Below, piece after piece: positions 43,916-57,349 of a stretch of 64,000 bases of DNA. The DNA is from Elymus sibiricus (lineage: Eukaryota > Streptophyta > Magnoliopsida > Poales > Poaceae). Positions within the stretch are counted from its first letter, which is position 1, and every line of letters begins with the position of its first letter. The notes below the pieces were generated by a model. The model saw only the letters and a list, made by a program, of their open reading frames with translations. It was not told where the DNA came from and made no database searches. The stretch covers positions 288,227,166 to 288,291,165 of the forward strand of contig CM077666.1 in NCBI GenBank assembly GCA_039707655.1, given 5' to 3'. The translations under genes and the position numbers were made by a program.

Positions 43916-44121
43916 TCGTCGCGTCCTCCGGTGACCGATTGACCACCGACACGTTGGAGATCATCTGCTGGAAACTATGAAAAGGGAGAAAGCACGAAGT
44001 CAAGATTCGGAGACACAGAAAGGAACTTATTTGAGGTCCAACGGACTGAATGAAATATTAACTCAACCGGCTGGATGTTCTTCTCATACGGGGGCACCCT
44101 CCTGGCACCGCGCGGGTTGTG

Positions 44122-45033
44122 TCAGGCCGAGGTGATGGCCTTGATCTTACTCGCCACGTCCTTCTCGGCCAGCTCCTTCGGGTGCACTCGGGTAGGATCA
44201 CTCGGCCCCTCATACATCCACATGGGATGCAACCTGGCCTGCAGCGACTGGATCCGCCAGGTGAGGAAGGTCTCCAGCAAGTCCATCCCATTGACCCCAG
44301 TGTTCACAACCCCTACCAGGGCAACAGTCAAGATCACGACATCCGTTTTCTCCTCCTTGGTCACCTCCAAGGACGGAGGCGCGGCCACCCTCGCTCCCGA
44401 GTACGGAGGAAGACCAGTTGAGGACCCCGCACTCGGGACATCCTTGCAATAAAACCAGCTATCTTGCCACCCCTTCACTGAGTCGAGGAAGCTCATCTTC
44501 GGGAAGGCACTCCGCCCCCACACCTGTATCCCCAGGCCTCCACAGAGCTGGGTCATGTGGGTCTTCTCTCCACTCGGCGAGTCCTTCTTCACTGTCATCG
44601 ATCGACATGTGAAGATGTGTTTGAACAGGCCCCAGTGCGGATAGCAGCCGAGGTAGTTCTCGCAGAGAGAGACGAAGGCCGACAAATACACTATCGTGTT
44701 GGGGGGAAGATGGTGGAGCTGCGCCCCGAAAAAGTCCAAAAACGCCCGAAAGAAAGGGTGAGGGGGCATGGAGAAACCTCGCTCGATGTGAGTGACGAGC
44801 AGGACGCGCTCGTCACCCTGCAGCGCGGTCTCGACCTCACCCGCATCCGGCTGCCTCCACCCGTCCGACGGGATTAGTCCATCTTCGGCGAGCTCCTCCA
44901 ACCTCTTTGTCGTGACGCGCGAGGGGATCCACTCCCCCGCGATACGACTCCCCGATGATCCAGAGCTCGACGGCGTAGCCTTCCCTGCCTTCTTCGCTTT
45001 CTCCAGCTTAGCAGTGGAGTCCTTCCCCATCAC
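44122..45033 (-). CDS. Antisense accessory protein of element D: putative gypsy-type transposon domain, 303 aa
   Basis: Intact frame starting MMGKDSTAKLEKAKKAG at 45033, 94 bp after a TATA box. The region around residues 90-200 carries HIERGFSMPPHPFFRAFLDF, LHHLPPNTIVYLSAF, LGCYPHWGLFKHIF and FTCRSMTVKKDSP, which I recognise as the putative gypsy-type transposon domain (Pfam PF04195) widespread in grass genomes. It then has WFYCKDVPS and ends KIKAITSA. No known catalytic motif; function unknown. It lies opposite to gag-pol, next to the 3' LTR, and is probably the first exon of a longer protein with a coiled-coil tail. Conservation between D and E suggests selection while the family was active. 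Confidence 0.75.
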   Translation of the reverse strand: MMGKDSTAKLEKAKKAGKATPSSSGSSGSRIAGEWIPSRVTTKRLEELAEDGLIPSDGWRQPDAGEVETALQGDERVLLVTHIERGFSMPPHPFFRAFLDFFGAQLHHLPPNTIVYLSAFVSLCENYLGCYPHWGLFKHIFTCRSMTVKKDSPSGEKTHMTQLCGGLGIQVWGRSAFPKMSFLDSVKGWQDSWFYCKDVPSAGSSTGLPPYSGARVAAPPSLEVTKEEKTDVVILTVALVGVVNTGVNGMDLLETFLTWRIQSLQARLHPMWMYEGPSDPTRVHPKELAEKDVASKIKAITSA

Positions 45034-45126
45034 TTCGAGTGCTCTGGCGCAGTGGAGATGGGAGCGGGAGGCAGAGTGCGGGGCGGAAGCAAGGGGAGAT
45101 CTGGAATTACCCTAGCCCGCACGGAC

Positions 45127-45132
45127 TTTATA
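45127..45132 (-). promoter_or_regulatory. TATA box of the antisense gene in element D
   Basis: CCGCGGTATAAA on the - strand, paired with the box at 32119 in E. Confidence 0.65.
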
Positions 45133-45883
45133 CCGCGGGTAAATCCGCTTCGCGAGATCTCAGCCGCAGGTCTCTGGATCGGACGGCGCTCGCAGCGGTC
45201 GCGCACACAGGAGAAACAGGGCATGTGGCGGATTTCCAGGGTGAAGATCGAGGCGTCACACCCCCACTTTCCCCACTAGCCGCAGCATAACCACCTCTGC
45301 GCGTGCACACGCATGATTTCAAATCCCGAAATTCCCGCGGCGAATCAACCCGATTGATTACGTCCACACTTTTCCTAAAAAACACCCGTCGGCCCGACCG
45401 ACCGCCCTCCGCGGGTCACCAAGCACTCGGACACATAAAACACCCGACTGGAGTCATCTCCAGGATTGTGAAAGGATGAGCTCGACGCCCCTCCGCGGGT
45501 TCACTTGGCCCTTTCACTAGGCTCCAAGGCGTGAGCCTCATAAATTTGGACTCGGAGTTGGCCCACGCTAGCGTTCCCTAGGGATACGGAGTGGCGTCTC
45601 TCTGGAGAGTCAGTCCACGCGCCGGCGTCGCCACTCGAGTTTCATGGCATGCCCTCACTCAGGCCTCAAGTCCATCTCTCCCGAGAGACACGCGAATGCC
45701 ACCTAGTTTTGCCCAGCAATTGACACCGTATGATCATTCGGAAAACCTCTAGTCCAGAATCTGTTGCGGCTTCTCCTAAGGATAACTACGAGAGAGCGGA
45801 GGCCGAGTGCCTCCGAAGCACTTGGACCACTCCGAAAGCTCAACTCACTCATCCTGTCAAGCCTCAACCGATTCGGGGGCTAA

Positions 45884-46475
45884 TGATGGGATCACCTACC
45901 GCCGGTAGGGACAAGGGCCTGACATCTAGGGCCCACCTAAGGTCCACACCATTACTCTGAGGCCCCAGGGCCATTGATGCATTTGGATGCACGCCATGAA
46001 GAATTCACTCGGACCTTGCTCTGACAGCACTCGGACGTCTACCCTCCAGTCGGCCAGCTGACATCACTCAGACAGAGGAAACGTAAGGACGACGAGGGAG
46101 CTTCAGCGGTCGAGTAGTCTTCAACTAGGCTTTAATCATAGTTATGGCTACCGTTACCTGTAACTGCCATAATCATAGCTGTTAAACACCCATAACCGTT
46201 GTAGTTATTGTCATAAATACCCTAGCAACGTGGGAGAGAAGGGGCTGGGCGCACTCTATATAAGCCGCCCTCTTCCTCCTTAGCAAGGGTTGAGCTTCCC
46301 TTGTAATCACATACCTCAAGAGAAAACAAGCCTTCGGGCAACGAGACGTAGGGCTGTTACCTTCTTCGAGAGGGGCCCGAACTCGTAAAAACCGAGTGCC
46401 ACACCTGTGCTGTAGCTAGACTCTGCCCCTTCATTCATACCCTCAGTATTCATTGTCAGGTTAGTAACCACAACA
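45884..46475 (+). repeat. 3' LTR of element D
   Basis: 592 bp, preceded by a CGGGGGC purine-rich stretch (polypurine tract) at about 45874-45880. Confidence 0.93.
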
Positions 46476-46480
46476 TCTGC
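46476..46480. repeat. Target-site duplication TCTGC (right) of element D
   Basis: Perfect match to 33228-33232. Confidence 0.93.
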
Positions 46481-46497
46481 CTCTGCAGAAATTTCAG

Positions 46498-49349
46498 GAA
46501 ATGATTTCGCCCGTGCCAAATGTCGACCGTGCCCCGAGGGACGTGACAAGTGACACTGAGCAGCAATGTCGCGAGGCCAGTGGCGAGGAGGAGGAAGAGA
46601 GTGATGACGACGACATTGAAGAGGGAGAGGAAGCGGAGTCCTCTCGGTCCGACGAGGGCCCCAGGGAGCCTCGCACCAAGGCGCACCATGATCCGAGTGC
46701 CCGCACAGGTGGCGCCCAGGCACCGAGTGGTTCTGGGCTGGCTGCAGTAGCTCCTGTCACCCGTGGTTCGAAGCGCAGGCGAGCCGGATCTGCAGAGCCG
46801 ACCGAGAAGCAGCTTAAGCAGCCCAAGCTTACTACCACCAGTCCTCGGAAGGCTGCTTTGCCGAAGATCATGGTGGTGGTACCGGTGGCCTCGACGTAAG
46901 TGATGAAGACTAAGCTTTCTCAATTGTGTAGATTCGATTTGACTGATGACTGAGTGATTTTGTAGAAATGAGACGTCAATGACCTCACCGGATCTGAGAG
47001 TACCTGAGAAGGGCCAGCCTGAGGTTGACGTCGCTACTTCCAAAGGTACCGACTAGTTTGTTTAAGTGATATACCAGAGTTGGTATGACTGTTGTGCTAA
47101 CATTCGGACGATTGCAGCGCCGTGTGATATTATTCATCTTGACGATGATGACAAGGCCGACCCACCACGCCCAGAGGCTGGCGAGAAGACCCACCTGGCG
47201 GCGAAACCATCATGCAAGAAGCTTCTGGAAGCCGAGTGGGTCGGGATTCCCCAGCGAAGGTCCTAACCAAGGCTGCTTCTCCGGCGAAACAGGGCGGCAC
47301 TGTGCTCATGCTCGTGCCCGCGGCGCCCGTGCCTCCACCAGCGCCTACTCCAAGCTCCGCCCCAGCCACTCTGTTCTCCCTACAGAGGGTTCCTGAAGAT
47401 CAAGTGGGGGCGAGCAAGGAAGCCCTGATCCAAGTCGAGCTGATGAACGTCCGACTGAAGGAGGCGTACGACGCCAGCGAGGCCTTGAAGACCAATGTTC
47501 GAGTAAGTACCATTGTAAGTATTATTTTCAGTCAAAGTTTTGACCTTTTTTTGGGTTTCTTCCAGTGGGTTTGCACGGAGCTCACCCACTGGGTGTTTCT
47601 CGTTCCAGTGGGGGCACGCTGAGTGCACCCACTGGGTGTAGTCCCTGAGGTTGCCGTCGACTGGTCGCATTCGGCGGGAGTCTTAGGTTTACTTTTTGAA
47701 TGGTTTTCCACCCGGGTCCGTCCGCATCGGTCCGAGTCGATTTCTCCAATGGGGGCACGCTGAGTGCACCCACTGGGTGTAGTCCCCGAGACTGCCGTTG
47801 ACTGGAGTTAGTCGGCGGTAGTCTTAGAACTCTTAGCATTTTTGCTCTGAACACGATTGCCAATCATTTTCTTTTTTGATCTGTCCGAGTGGACGTCTTT
47901 GCAGTGGGGGCACGCCGAGTGCACCCATTGGGCGTAGTCCCCGAGACTGCCGTCGATTGCTAGCAATCGGCGGGAGTCTTTATAGAACTAACACTTCCGC
48001 ACTCGGAGTGCGATTCCCCACTCGGCAGACCGAGTGGGTGTCTTGGTAGGTTTAAGTGCAAAACACTTCTGACTATGAACTACTCATGAATCAGAGTCTG
48101 GGTTTGAGTAGCATAGATAGCCGTGTGTTCATTCTGCACCATATCCGACTGATTGATTGCCTTGTCGCCTTGTAATAGAGGGCCTGCGAGCTTGGAGTCC
48201 ACTACGCTGCCATGGAGAAGGAGGTGATGCAGCTTCGCCTAGATCTGGACGCCGAGAAGCACAAGAGCGAACGCCTTGCTCAGGAGAAACGCACCCTGGG
48301 AGGTTAGTTTTGCTCTCCGACTGTCCATTGAAACTTGGCCACCTTTGATCCGAGTGAACTCGCTTTAGCAGATGTTCATAGTGAGAATGCCCAGCTTGTA
48401 AAGAGGCTCAGGACTTCTATTTCTTTAGAAACCATGAAGCAGGTGTTGGAGGACAAGGACACCAAGCTGGCGGATGCCTGGAAGAATGCGACCGTGAAGA
48501 CCAAGGCCGTTGAGGACTCGCTGAAGACAGTCGAGAAGCTCAAGGAGGAGAACAAGACCCTCAAGGTCGCCGCTGAGGCAACGAAGAGTAAGATCTCCGA
48601 TCTCAAGAGTCATTACGCGAGTGTGAGACGAAGTGTAACACTCAGGCGAGTGCCTTCGAGAAGGAGAAGAAAACTCTGAATGACAAGATCACCGAGCTCC
48701 TCAAGAAGAAAGCGAAACTTGAGCAATACGTTGAGGAGTTTGGCGATGAGATGAACCAGAAGCTTGCAGGTGTGACGCTTGGCCGAGTGAATTTTATTTC
48801 CTTACTTATTAATTTCTACAAGTGTTGACTACCGAGTCAGTTTTGTCTACAAAATTTTGCACCAACATCGAGCTGGAGACCGACAGGGTCGAGAAGGATC
48901 TGAACCCCTCAAGGCAACTTCTCAAGGATAGTGCTGCCATGGCCATCCTTCAGTTGGACGAGCGTCTCGATGGCGTCATGGGGTATATTACCCGCTTGAG
49001 GTTCGCGATGGCAAAGATCGATAAGGAGCTGCAGCCCGAAGAGAATCTTTAGAGTGATCTGGAGTCTCTGATGGACCGACTGAATGAAATCCCCAGCCGA
49101 GTGGAGTCTTGGAAGAAGTCTGCTGCCAGGTGCGGAGCTGATGTGGTGCTTTCACTCGTCCGTGTCCACTGCAAGGATGTGGACGAAGAGAAGCTGAAGT
49201 CCCTTAAGGTCATCAACAAGAAGAAACTCAAGTTCGAGGAATTCATGGAGACGTTCATTGAAGCCGCCACTCGGATCGCAGATGGTATTGATCTGGACAC
49301 CTTGACCCGGCCAACCCTCCGTCCGACGTGTGAGCGGGAAAAACTTTAA
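46498..49349 (+). pseudogene. Antisense accessory gene of element E, downstream exons
   Basis: Segments in order: acidic region then basic (46501-46899, ending near IMVVVPVAST at a GT), 46980-47040, 47120-47500 (two frames), 48178-48300, the coiled coil 48335-48770 (ENAQLVKRLRTSISLETMKQ), and 48860-49349 with FMETFIEAATRIADGI. Order and spacing match D in reverse orientation. A frameshift near 47240, another near 48620 and a TAG near 49050 show decay. Confidence 0.65.
47560..48010. repeat. Minisatellite-like repeats in an intron of the antisense gene of E
   Basis: Three to four copies of a 120-170 bp unit with CAGTGGGGGCACGC, GAGTGCACCCACTGGG and GTAGTCCCCGAGACTGCCG. Counterpart of 42420-42830. 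Confidence 0.8.
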
Positions 49350-49504
49350 ATCTTGTTGAATTTGCCTCGGTATGCTGAGTGGTTGATGTAACCATTAAAC
49401 TTTATTGAGCCTGGGGCTCGCACACTCAATCTTTTGCTTCGTTAGCTTGAACAGACCGAAGTTTTAATCAAATGTTTGAATCTTTGTTTTTGTTTGTTGA
49501 TGCA

Positions 49505-49965
49505 TTTTTGACTTAGGCGAAGGCTGGTTCGCAGCTAAGCCCCCAAGTGTGGGGTTCCCCACTCGGAGATAATTTTTTAACTTAGACGAATTCTGGTTCG
49601 CAGCTAAGCCCCAGAGTGAGGAGGATGTCCTCACTCAAGGATGTTTTTAACTTAGATGAATTCTGGTTCGCAGCTAAGCCCCCAAGCGCGGAGGATGCCC
49701 TCACTCGGATAGTTTTTAACTTAGACGATTTCTGGTTCGCAGCTAAGCCCCTGAGTGAGGAGGATGCTCTCACTCAGAGATGTTTTTAAACTTAGGCAAA
49801 TTCTGGTTCGCAGCTAAGTCCCCGAGTGAGGAGGATGCTCTCACTCGGAGATGTTTTTAAACTTAGGTGTATTCTGGATTCACAGCTAAGCCCCCGAGTG
49901 AGGAGAATGCCCCCACTCGGATAGTTTTGAACTTAGACGAATTATGGATTTGCGGCTAGGTTTAC
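49505..49965. repeat. Tandem array of about 70-bp units, element E
   Basis: About six to seven copies containing CTTAG(A/G)(C/T)GAATTCTGGTTCGCAG followed by CTAAGCCCC and a GAGTGAGGAGGATG stretch. It is the reverse complement of the array at 40240-40860, with diverged units. Confidence 0.88.
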
Positions 49966-50106
49966 CCGCTGGGGGTGTTCTAGATTCTGAGTGCTGATGT
50001 CACCGGAGTGAATCGTAGCATGTAGCCAAATTCGATGTTTATAGGAAAAGTAAGACTTTTATTCATCGAATGTCACTCGAAAAACTATTACAACGCTGAG
50101 TTTATT

Positions 50107-52305
50107 CTAAGTGAAGAATTTGCGGAGCACGTCCGCATTCCAAGCCCTGGGCTCTTCAATGCTCTTGCTGAAGTTGTAGAGTCGATATGCTCCATTGTTC
50201 AGAACCTTTGACACTGCAAAGGGTCCTTCCCATGAAGGAGCTAGCTTGTGTGGCTTCTGTTGGTGTAGTCGGAGGACCAAATCACCTTCCTGAAAGGCGC
50301 GCCCTCTGACCTGCCTGTCGTGGTAGTGGCGCAAATCCTGCTGGTAAGCAGCCGACCTGATCAGTGCCAGCTCGCGCTCTTCCTCAAGGAGGTCGAGACC
50401 ATCTTGGCATGCTTCTTCAGCTTCAGCTTCCGAATACAATTCCACTCGGGGGGAATTGTGAAGTAAATCACTCGGAAGGACAGCTTCTGAGCCATATACC
50501 ATGAAGAAAGGAGTGCGATTTGTGGATCGATTTGGGGTCGTCTGCAGGCCCCAGAGGACCGACGGTAGCTTAGTGACCCAAGCTCCCACATCGTGCTTTA
50601 AGTCGCGCATGAGGCGTGGCTTCAATCCTTGGAGTATCATCCTATTCGCCTGTTCTGCCTAGCCGTTCGACTGCGCATGAGCCACGGAGGCATAATCTAC
50701 CCGAGTGCCTTGTGAGAAGCAGAACTCACAGAATTCGTCCCGAGTCAAAGTTCGACCCGTTGTCAGTGATGATGCTCCAAATCTGAAGATTATCTCTTTG
50801 ATGAACTTGATCGCCGTGGCCGAGTCCAGCTTCTTTATGGGCTTTGCTTCAATCCACTTGGTAAACGAGTCCACTGCCACCAACAAATGAGTGAACCTGC
50901 TAGCGCTAGTCCACAGGGGACTGACCATGTCCAGCCCCCAGATGTCGAACGGCCATGTGAGCGGAATTGTCTTCAGCGCGGACGCTGGTTTGTGTGACTG
51001 ATTCGTGTAGAACTGGCATCCGACGCACTGCTCTACGATGTCTCTAGTTGCTTCATTGGCGCGGGGCCAGTAGAAGCCTGCCCGAAACGCTTTGGCGACC
51101 AGCGTCTGAGAGGACGCATGGTGCCCGCGGGTTCCCGAGTGAATCTCTTGCAAGATCTGCAGTCCTTCTTCGGGTGATATGCAGTGTTGAGTGACGCCAG
51201 AGGTACTCTTCTTGTATAACTGGTCTCCCATGACGGTGAAAGCCTTTGATCGACGGATGATCTGATGGGATTCCACCTCATCTTCGAGCAGCTCCTGCCT
51301 GAGCAAGTATGCTATGTACGGCTCAGTCCACCCGGGAACGATCACCAGTACTTCATGAACCAAATCGATCACCGCGGGAATGCCAACTTCAGTTGGATTG
51401 GACGGTCCGACTGGTTGTGGGGGCTCCTCCATGAATGGATCCTCTTTGATTGTCGGGGAGTGTAAGTGTTCAAGGAACATGTCTTTGGGTACTTCTTTCT
51501 GGGAGGAGCCAATCTTGGCCAAATCATCGGCAGCTTGATTCTTGAGACGAGGCATGTGATGTAACTCTAACCCTTCAAAGTTCTTCTCCAATTTTCTGAC
51601 TGCGTTGCAGTATCCTGTCATGGCTGGGCTGCGGATGTCCCATTCCTTCATCACTTGGTTCACCACAAGATCCGAGTCACCATAAACCATCAGTCGGCGG
51701 ATGCCGAGTGAGATAGCCATTCACAATCCATATATGAGGGCCTTGTATTCGGCTTCGTTGTTGGAGGAATCAAAGTGTATCTGCAGCACATAGCTGAGTC
51801 GGTCCCCCTTGGGAGATATTAGGTTCACTCCAGCCCCCGAGCCATGAAGCATCTTAGATCCATCGAAGAACATGGTCCAGTGCTCGGGGAGGCTAAGGGC
51901 CAGCTGCTGTTGCTCCATCCACTCGGCCAGAAAATCCACCAACGCTTGAGATTTGATAGCTTTCTTGGCTTCAAACTTGATGTCCAGAGGGAGGAGTTCA
52001 ATAGACCATTTGTCCACTTGGCCAGTTGCACCCCTGTTGTTCATGATTTCAGACAGCGGAGCGTCGCTGACCACCGTGATCGAGTGCTCTTGAAAATAAT
52101 GAGCCACCTTCTTCGCAGTCAGATAAATACCATAAACCAGCTTCTGATAGTGTGGGTATCTCTGCTTGGAAGGGGTCAAGACTTCAGAGATGTAGTAGAC
52201 TGGGCGCTGGATCTTGAAGGCTTTGCCTTGTTCCTCACGCTCCATAGTGAGCATGGTGCTAACCACTTGGTTCGTTGTCGCAATGTATAAGAGCAAAGGC
52301 TCTTG
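50107..52305 (-). pseudogene. pol of element E: RNase H, second RNase H, integrase; truncated
   Basis: The - strand frames 52347-51721, 51720-50659 and 50640-50107 give the end of RNase H (LLLYIATTNQVVS), the second RNase H (WTMFFDGSK, GSGAGV), integrase with HHCC zinc finger and WGLDMVSPL, and the C-terminal region (HKLAPSWEGPFAV). In-frame stops are present at about 51721 and 50656, and there is a small loss in the catalytic TDNG region near 50760. Reverse transcriptase is missing because the CACTA element begins at 52306. Confidence 0.87.
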
Positions 52306-52539
52306 CACTACAAAAAAAACACTTCCGTGATGATACGTCTTTGTCACAGTAGGTCACATTTTCTGTCATGCATGTACATCCGTGACAAATTTATGATAGA
52401 ATCAAGATAGTCATACCTGTGCTGTCGTAGAAGTGTTCCATGACAATACTAAAATTATCATCACGGAAGTGTCCACTTCCATGATGATAAATGCCGTGTC
52501 ATGGAAGTGTTTTCGTCAAGGGTAACCGACACGTGGCAT

Positions 52540-53710
52540 CCACCATAACGGGTCGCCGTTAAGCTATTGGGTTCCGGTTTGGATCCGATAACCTGTTAAC
52601 AGCTCGGACCAATGGCGATTGTCCATGTGTAAAATTCTCATTGGCCGAAGGATCCACGTGTTAGCTCGGCGTCGCGACAGTTGTCATCCTTTCATTGGAC
52701 GGGAAACGCCTATTACAGGTCGACACATGGCATGGCCCAATAGTAGCCCATTCAGGTTAAATGGGCCAGCCCAGCCGAAAGCCCACAAGATTTTGTAAGA
52801 TAAGAGTGGACCGGCCCGTTAACAGCCTGCAATGTTTTGGGCCAAATTACGGCCCATATCAGATATGGCCCGTTAACAGTGCATTGTATTTTTGGCCCAT
52901 TTATGGCCCGGTTTGTATTACGGCCTGTTAAAGGCCCGTTGAACAGTTTGACCCAGTTCGGCCCGATGATTGTTTCGGCCTGTTAGCGGCCCTTCGCGCA
53001 ATTGGGCCCTTTTCAGCCCGATTTAACTTTTTGCCATTTAACGGCCCGTGCGGCATTTGGGCCCATTTCAAGTGCAAGTGACTTTCGGCCTCTTAACGGC
53101 TCATGCAGCATTTGGGCCCATTTCTGGTACAAGTGACTTTCGGCCTCGTAACGGCCCGTGCAGCATTTGGGCCCATTTATGGTTCAAGTGACTTTCGGCC
53201 TCTTAACGGCCTGTGCAGCATTTGGGCCCATTTCTGGTACTAGTGACTTTCGATCTCTTAACGACCCGTGGTCTTCGTGGATAAATTTAAGCCCACTCTG
53301 ACTATCAGCCTGTTAAAGGCCCGTGAAAGAATTGGGCCTAATTATGGCCCGCTTTGCATCCGGCCTGCTTATAGCCCATCATGTTATTGGGCCAAACACG
53401 GCCCGAGATAAATTTTGGCCTATGAACGGCCCGTCGTATAATTGGGCCTATCATGGGCCGAGGTATATTTAGGCCTGCTGTCGGCCCGTGAATTGTTCGG
53501 CACAATTCAGGCCAAATCTAATTTACAGCCTGTTAAAAGCCCATGGTATTTTCTGGCCCAACTAAGGCCCGTGGTTTACTCAGCCTGTTAAAGGCCCTAA
53601 ACTACTTGGGTCCGGTTTACGCTCAGGCCTGCTAACGGCCCGAGATGATTGTGGGCCCACGTTTTGACCCATATATAAAGTTGCGGGCCGGCCCGTTTGC
53701 GTAGTCTAAT
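52540..53710. repeat. Subterminal GGCC-rich repeats of the CACTA transposon
   Basis: Dozens of short motifs of the type CGGCCC(G)TTAACGGCC, GGCCCGT and TTGGGCCCA alternate every 20-40 bp. This density is typical of binding sites for the TNPA-type protein in CACTA termini. Confidence 0.8.
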
Positions 53711-55124
53711 TTTTTTAATATATAGCACTGACGGACGAATAACGTTTTGGCCCATTGATCTCCGTCGAAGCTCCTAGCGACGATAGCATATACAGTAAAT
53801 AAATTACATGATAGTGACTAAGAATAAACCTAGACTATACAATAATGAAATAACGGGATATTACATCCACTGGGCATCAAAGTTCGCCACCAGTGATAAT
53901 AAAGCGCAACCAGACAGCGGATTACATACACTAGGCATCACAGGTCGCCACCAGTGCAAATAAACGCGCCGAAAAAATAATATACAGAACCGACAACACT
54001 TCAACACAGTTCAAGAACGGTTAGCCCTGCCCGGGAGCTGTAGCGCAAGCAGTTGAGCAAGCTTATGAGACTGCGCTTGTTTGACGCTTATATCGTCCAA
54101 CTCTAGCTGCATAGCATCAATAAACGTCTTGTACTTTTGGTTAATCTTCCATAGAGATTGGAGTTCCAGTACGAGTTGAGCTGAAGCATGTCTTTCGAGA
54201 CTGAAGAAGTCGAACAGATTCAGGCGGCGACTTCATCGAGCTTGTGTCACTGCTATTAGCGAGTAACTTCGACACTACATCAAGGCATGACTTTGGGGGT
54301 GTATCGCTATCCCCAAGATGTGTTGCCTTCTTCCCTGCAATATATGTTAGAGGGACAAGCAATGGTTTTGTCTCACTATCATTGTGGCAGTTCTTCCTGG
54401 CGTCAGAGATATCACTCTGAAAGACAAGCAAGAAAACAGATAGTAGGTTTTGCATGTATAAGCATCAGTGTTGTCAATTCATCCCATTTCTTATGGGCAA
54501 ATAAAGAGACACGGTTTAAAATAGCATTAACATCATATGGCATTGTTCATAGTTAAGACATGGCAGGATATGGCATTGTGCAGGAGTGACTAGCTTCACC
54601 ACACCACTGGATTACAGATCAAGAACACAAGCATACATGCGGTGCTAAAGAACGTATAAGCATCAATGGCCAGTGTGTTGTCAATTAATCCCATTTCAGA
54701 TTGGCAAATAAAGAGACATGATTTAAATAACATTAATAAAATATGGCATAGTTCATAGTTAAGACATAGCAGGATATGACATTGTGCTGGAGTGGGTAGT
54801 TTCACCACACCCCTGGATTACAGATCAAGAACACAAGCATGCATGCACTCTAAAGAAGATCACTTCTCTGTTTAGTTTCATTTACATGGTATGAATAAGG
54901 AACTTGGTTGTACAACTAAAAACTGAAATTGAGAAGGACAAACTTATGTTTATGAAGTTCTTCATAAGAAACTTTAAACATGCAATTTGATGCAAACGCG
55001 AAAAATAAATAGCAGTTGCAGTCATGCCTATCCAAATATACTCAACAAAGTTTGAAGGCTCGAGAAGGACAAACTTACGTTAGTAGTGAAGATGGGCTCT
55101 ATAAAGCCCTTGTCCATGGTGATG

Positions 55125-55139
55125 GGGGGGGGGGGGGGG
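55125..55139. repeat. Poly-G run of 15 bases
   Basis: Uninterrupted G in a non-coding part of the CACTA element. Its length is probably unstable. Confidence 0.85.
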
Positions 55140-57349
55140 CAATTCAAGTAGTTTACCACAGAATCTTCTTCATAACCATTGCCTTTATTCTACATTTTGT
55201 TAAGCGTAAATATAGATGTGATAATATAGGAACAAATGGAGAATATTTAAGCTAAGATGCCGAGTGATGCTACATAATCAACTAGCTAGAAATGTAAGTA
55301 CAGTGGTACAGGCAAAAAGGTATTGACAAGAGCAATGCAGAGCTAAACTTCTTCAGTGGCATTTGTTTTATTCAACATTTTGGTAAGAGTAAATATAGAT
55401 CTAATAAGGTCTAGAAAATGGAGGGCAAGGGGAAATAAGCTGCAGAGTGATGGTACATGAACAACTAGCTGTCAATATAAGTACAGTGCAAAAGGGCAAC
55501 ATGTACTTACAAGAACAATGCAGAGCTAAACTTGTTCATATGCATTGGGTTTATTCTACATTAATGTAAGCATTAATATAGATCTGATAATTTGGAGCGA
55601 ACAATGGATAAGCAAGCTATCATGCACACAGATGTCACATAATCAACCAGGTATGAATGTAAGTACATCGATACAGGGCAGCAGGTACTAACAAGAGCAA
55701 AGTAGCGAGCAGCATAGTTGCGATATCTTGTTGTCCATTTCAAACCGTTATTCTTCTTCGAGCAGTTTCCTACAAAAGAGATCGGTAAGGCACATGCAGA
55801 AATGTAGGAGTTCAAATTATCATGTGATCTCATAGACAGTACCTCTTCCTGGGGACGAGACCAGTGCATAACAAGGTTTTTCCATTCAATATCTTGTAAA
55901 TTTAGCACAGGAGACTTCACCGAATTTTGTTTATAGACTTGCCATCAAAGTGTGTTTACCTCAGGTAACACCGATACTGCTGCAATGCGTCCTTGAAAAG
56001 CGCAAGCAAGCTTTGCTTGTCATGACTATCCAGATTGACCCTCTCCTATTTAGAAGAATGTAATGTAAATCATTGATGTGTTCAATCAACAGAAAACAAG
56101 AGAATAATCACCATGAATAATAGCACTTACACGTAAGTGCGACAGGAAGATGTGAAAATGGTGTTTGTCTTCACTATAATCTTCCCATGATGGGAAGATA
56201 TGCACATGGTTCCTAACAACATTGAAAGCATTGTCTTTTAAACTGGGAATAACTGGAATGGGGTTCCAATCTGCAGGAATTGGGGCACTCTGCAGTTGGA
56301 ATAGGTCTTTGGCCTGTGGATTTGGTGTACTTTTTGCTAGATTGGGATTTTTCTGTGGTACTGCTGGTGCTATGGCAACTGAAATCGGCATACCTTTTGC
56401 TGGAGTGCGGTTCCTGTGTGGTGGGGCTAGTGGTATGGCCAGTGGGGTATGGGTATAGTCTGCTGGAGTCGGACCTAGGTTTTGTGGCGCTGGTTCTGTC
56501 GCCAATATAAGTGGGGTGCTATCTGATTTCTCCGGTACCACCATCTTTTTCAAAGACTTTGTTTGTACTCCTTCAGGTTCTGCAATCACCCTCTTCCTTT
56601 TGGATGTCTGATACACAAGAACATCATTTGAATGGAAAAACATGGTATGATGACAAATGGAATAGGTATTGATAATGGATGGGCATGGCATCTTCACATG
56701 TATGATGAGTAAACTAAGCAGATGGCGGTGCAACAAATTAGAAGAAATGCAAGACACCTTATGCAAGATACGTGCAACCAATAAAACCTTGCCAAATTAG
56801 AACATGCACCTTGATGGGTGAACACGATAGGTGATCTGCCTTTGACTACATGAGCTCAGAATAGTCATTAGGAACATATTCTGAACACGAAGCTGTAGGT
56901 GGGGAGCGTGTGGGTTTCATTCCATCCAGAATGGAACTCAATCCCTTGATGTCAGGTTTGTTAGCCATTGCATTTTTCCGCAGTATTCCTTTGATGCGCA
57001 CATTCTCATATTCATTGTGATCATGTTCAATATCTGATATGCATGAAAACAGAAATAGTAGTGAGAATATCTTCGAAATGCATAGGATATCCTAATATAA
57101 TAGGGGCTCCCTACAAACCCTTGTGTGCTACCTCTGGAATTCTGATGAGAGAGCCCATGTGTGATGTAATTTGGTGCGTACATTAATATAATCTGGCACT
57201 ACTGCTCAAAAAAAATAGGCTCCCTGTTGGCAGCTCCAGAAGTAATGATAGTTGGCAGATGATAGGTTCAAAATATACTGTATGCAAAGTTTATTGCCAA
57301 AGCATGATGACGAGAGCGCACAGAGAAATCGTATTCCCTCATGACTCTA

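Larger units (their letters stand above)
46481..52305 (-). mobile_element. Tat-lineage Gypsy element E, right part
   Basis: Continues from 33232: rest of the + strand antisense gene (46498-49349), the tandem array (about 49505-49965), then pol on the - strand (50107-52305) up to the insertion of a CACTA transposon. The 5' half of pol, gag and the 5' LTR are not in the window. Confidence 0.88.

Noticed and set aside
54600..55260. Small frames between the CACTA exons
   Set aside because: Intron sequence, AT-rich, with no conserved pattern.
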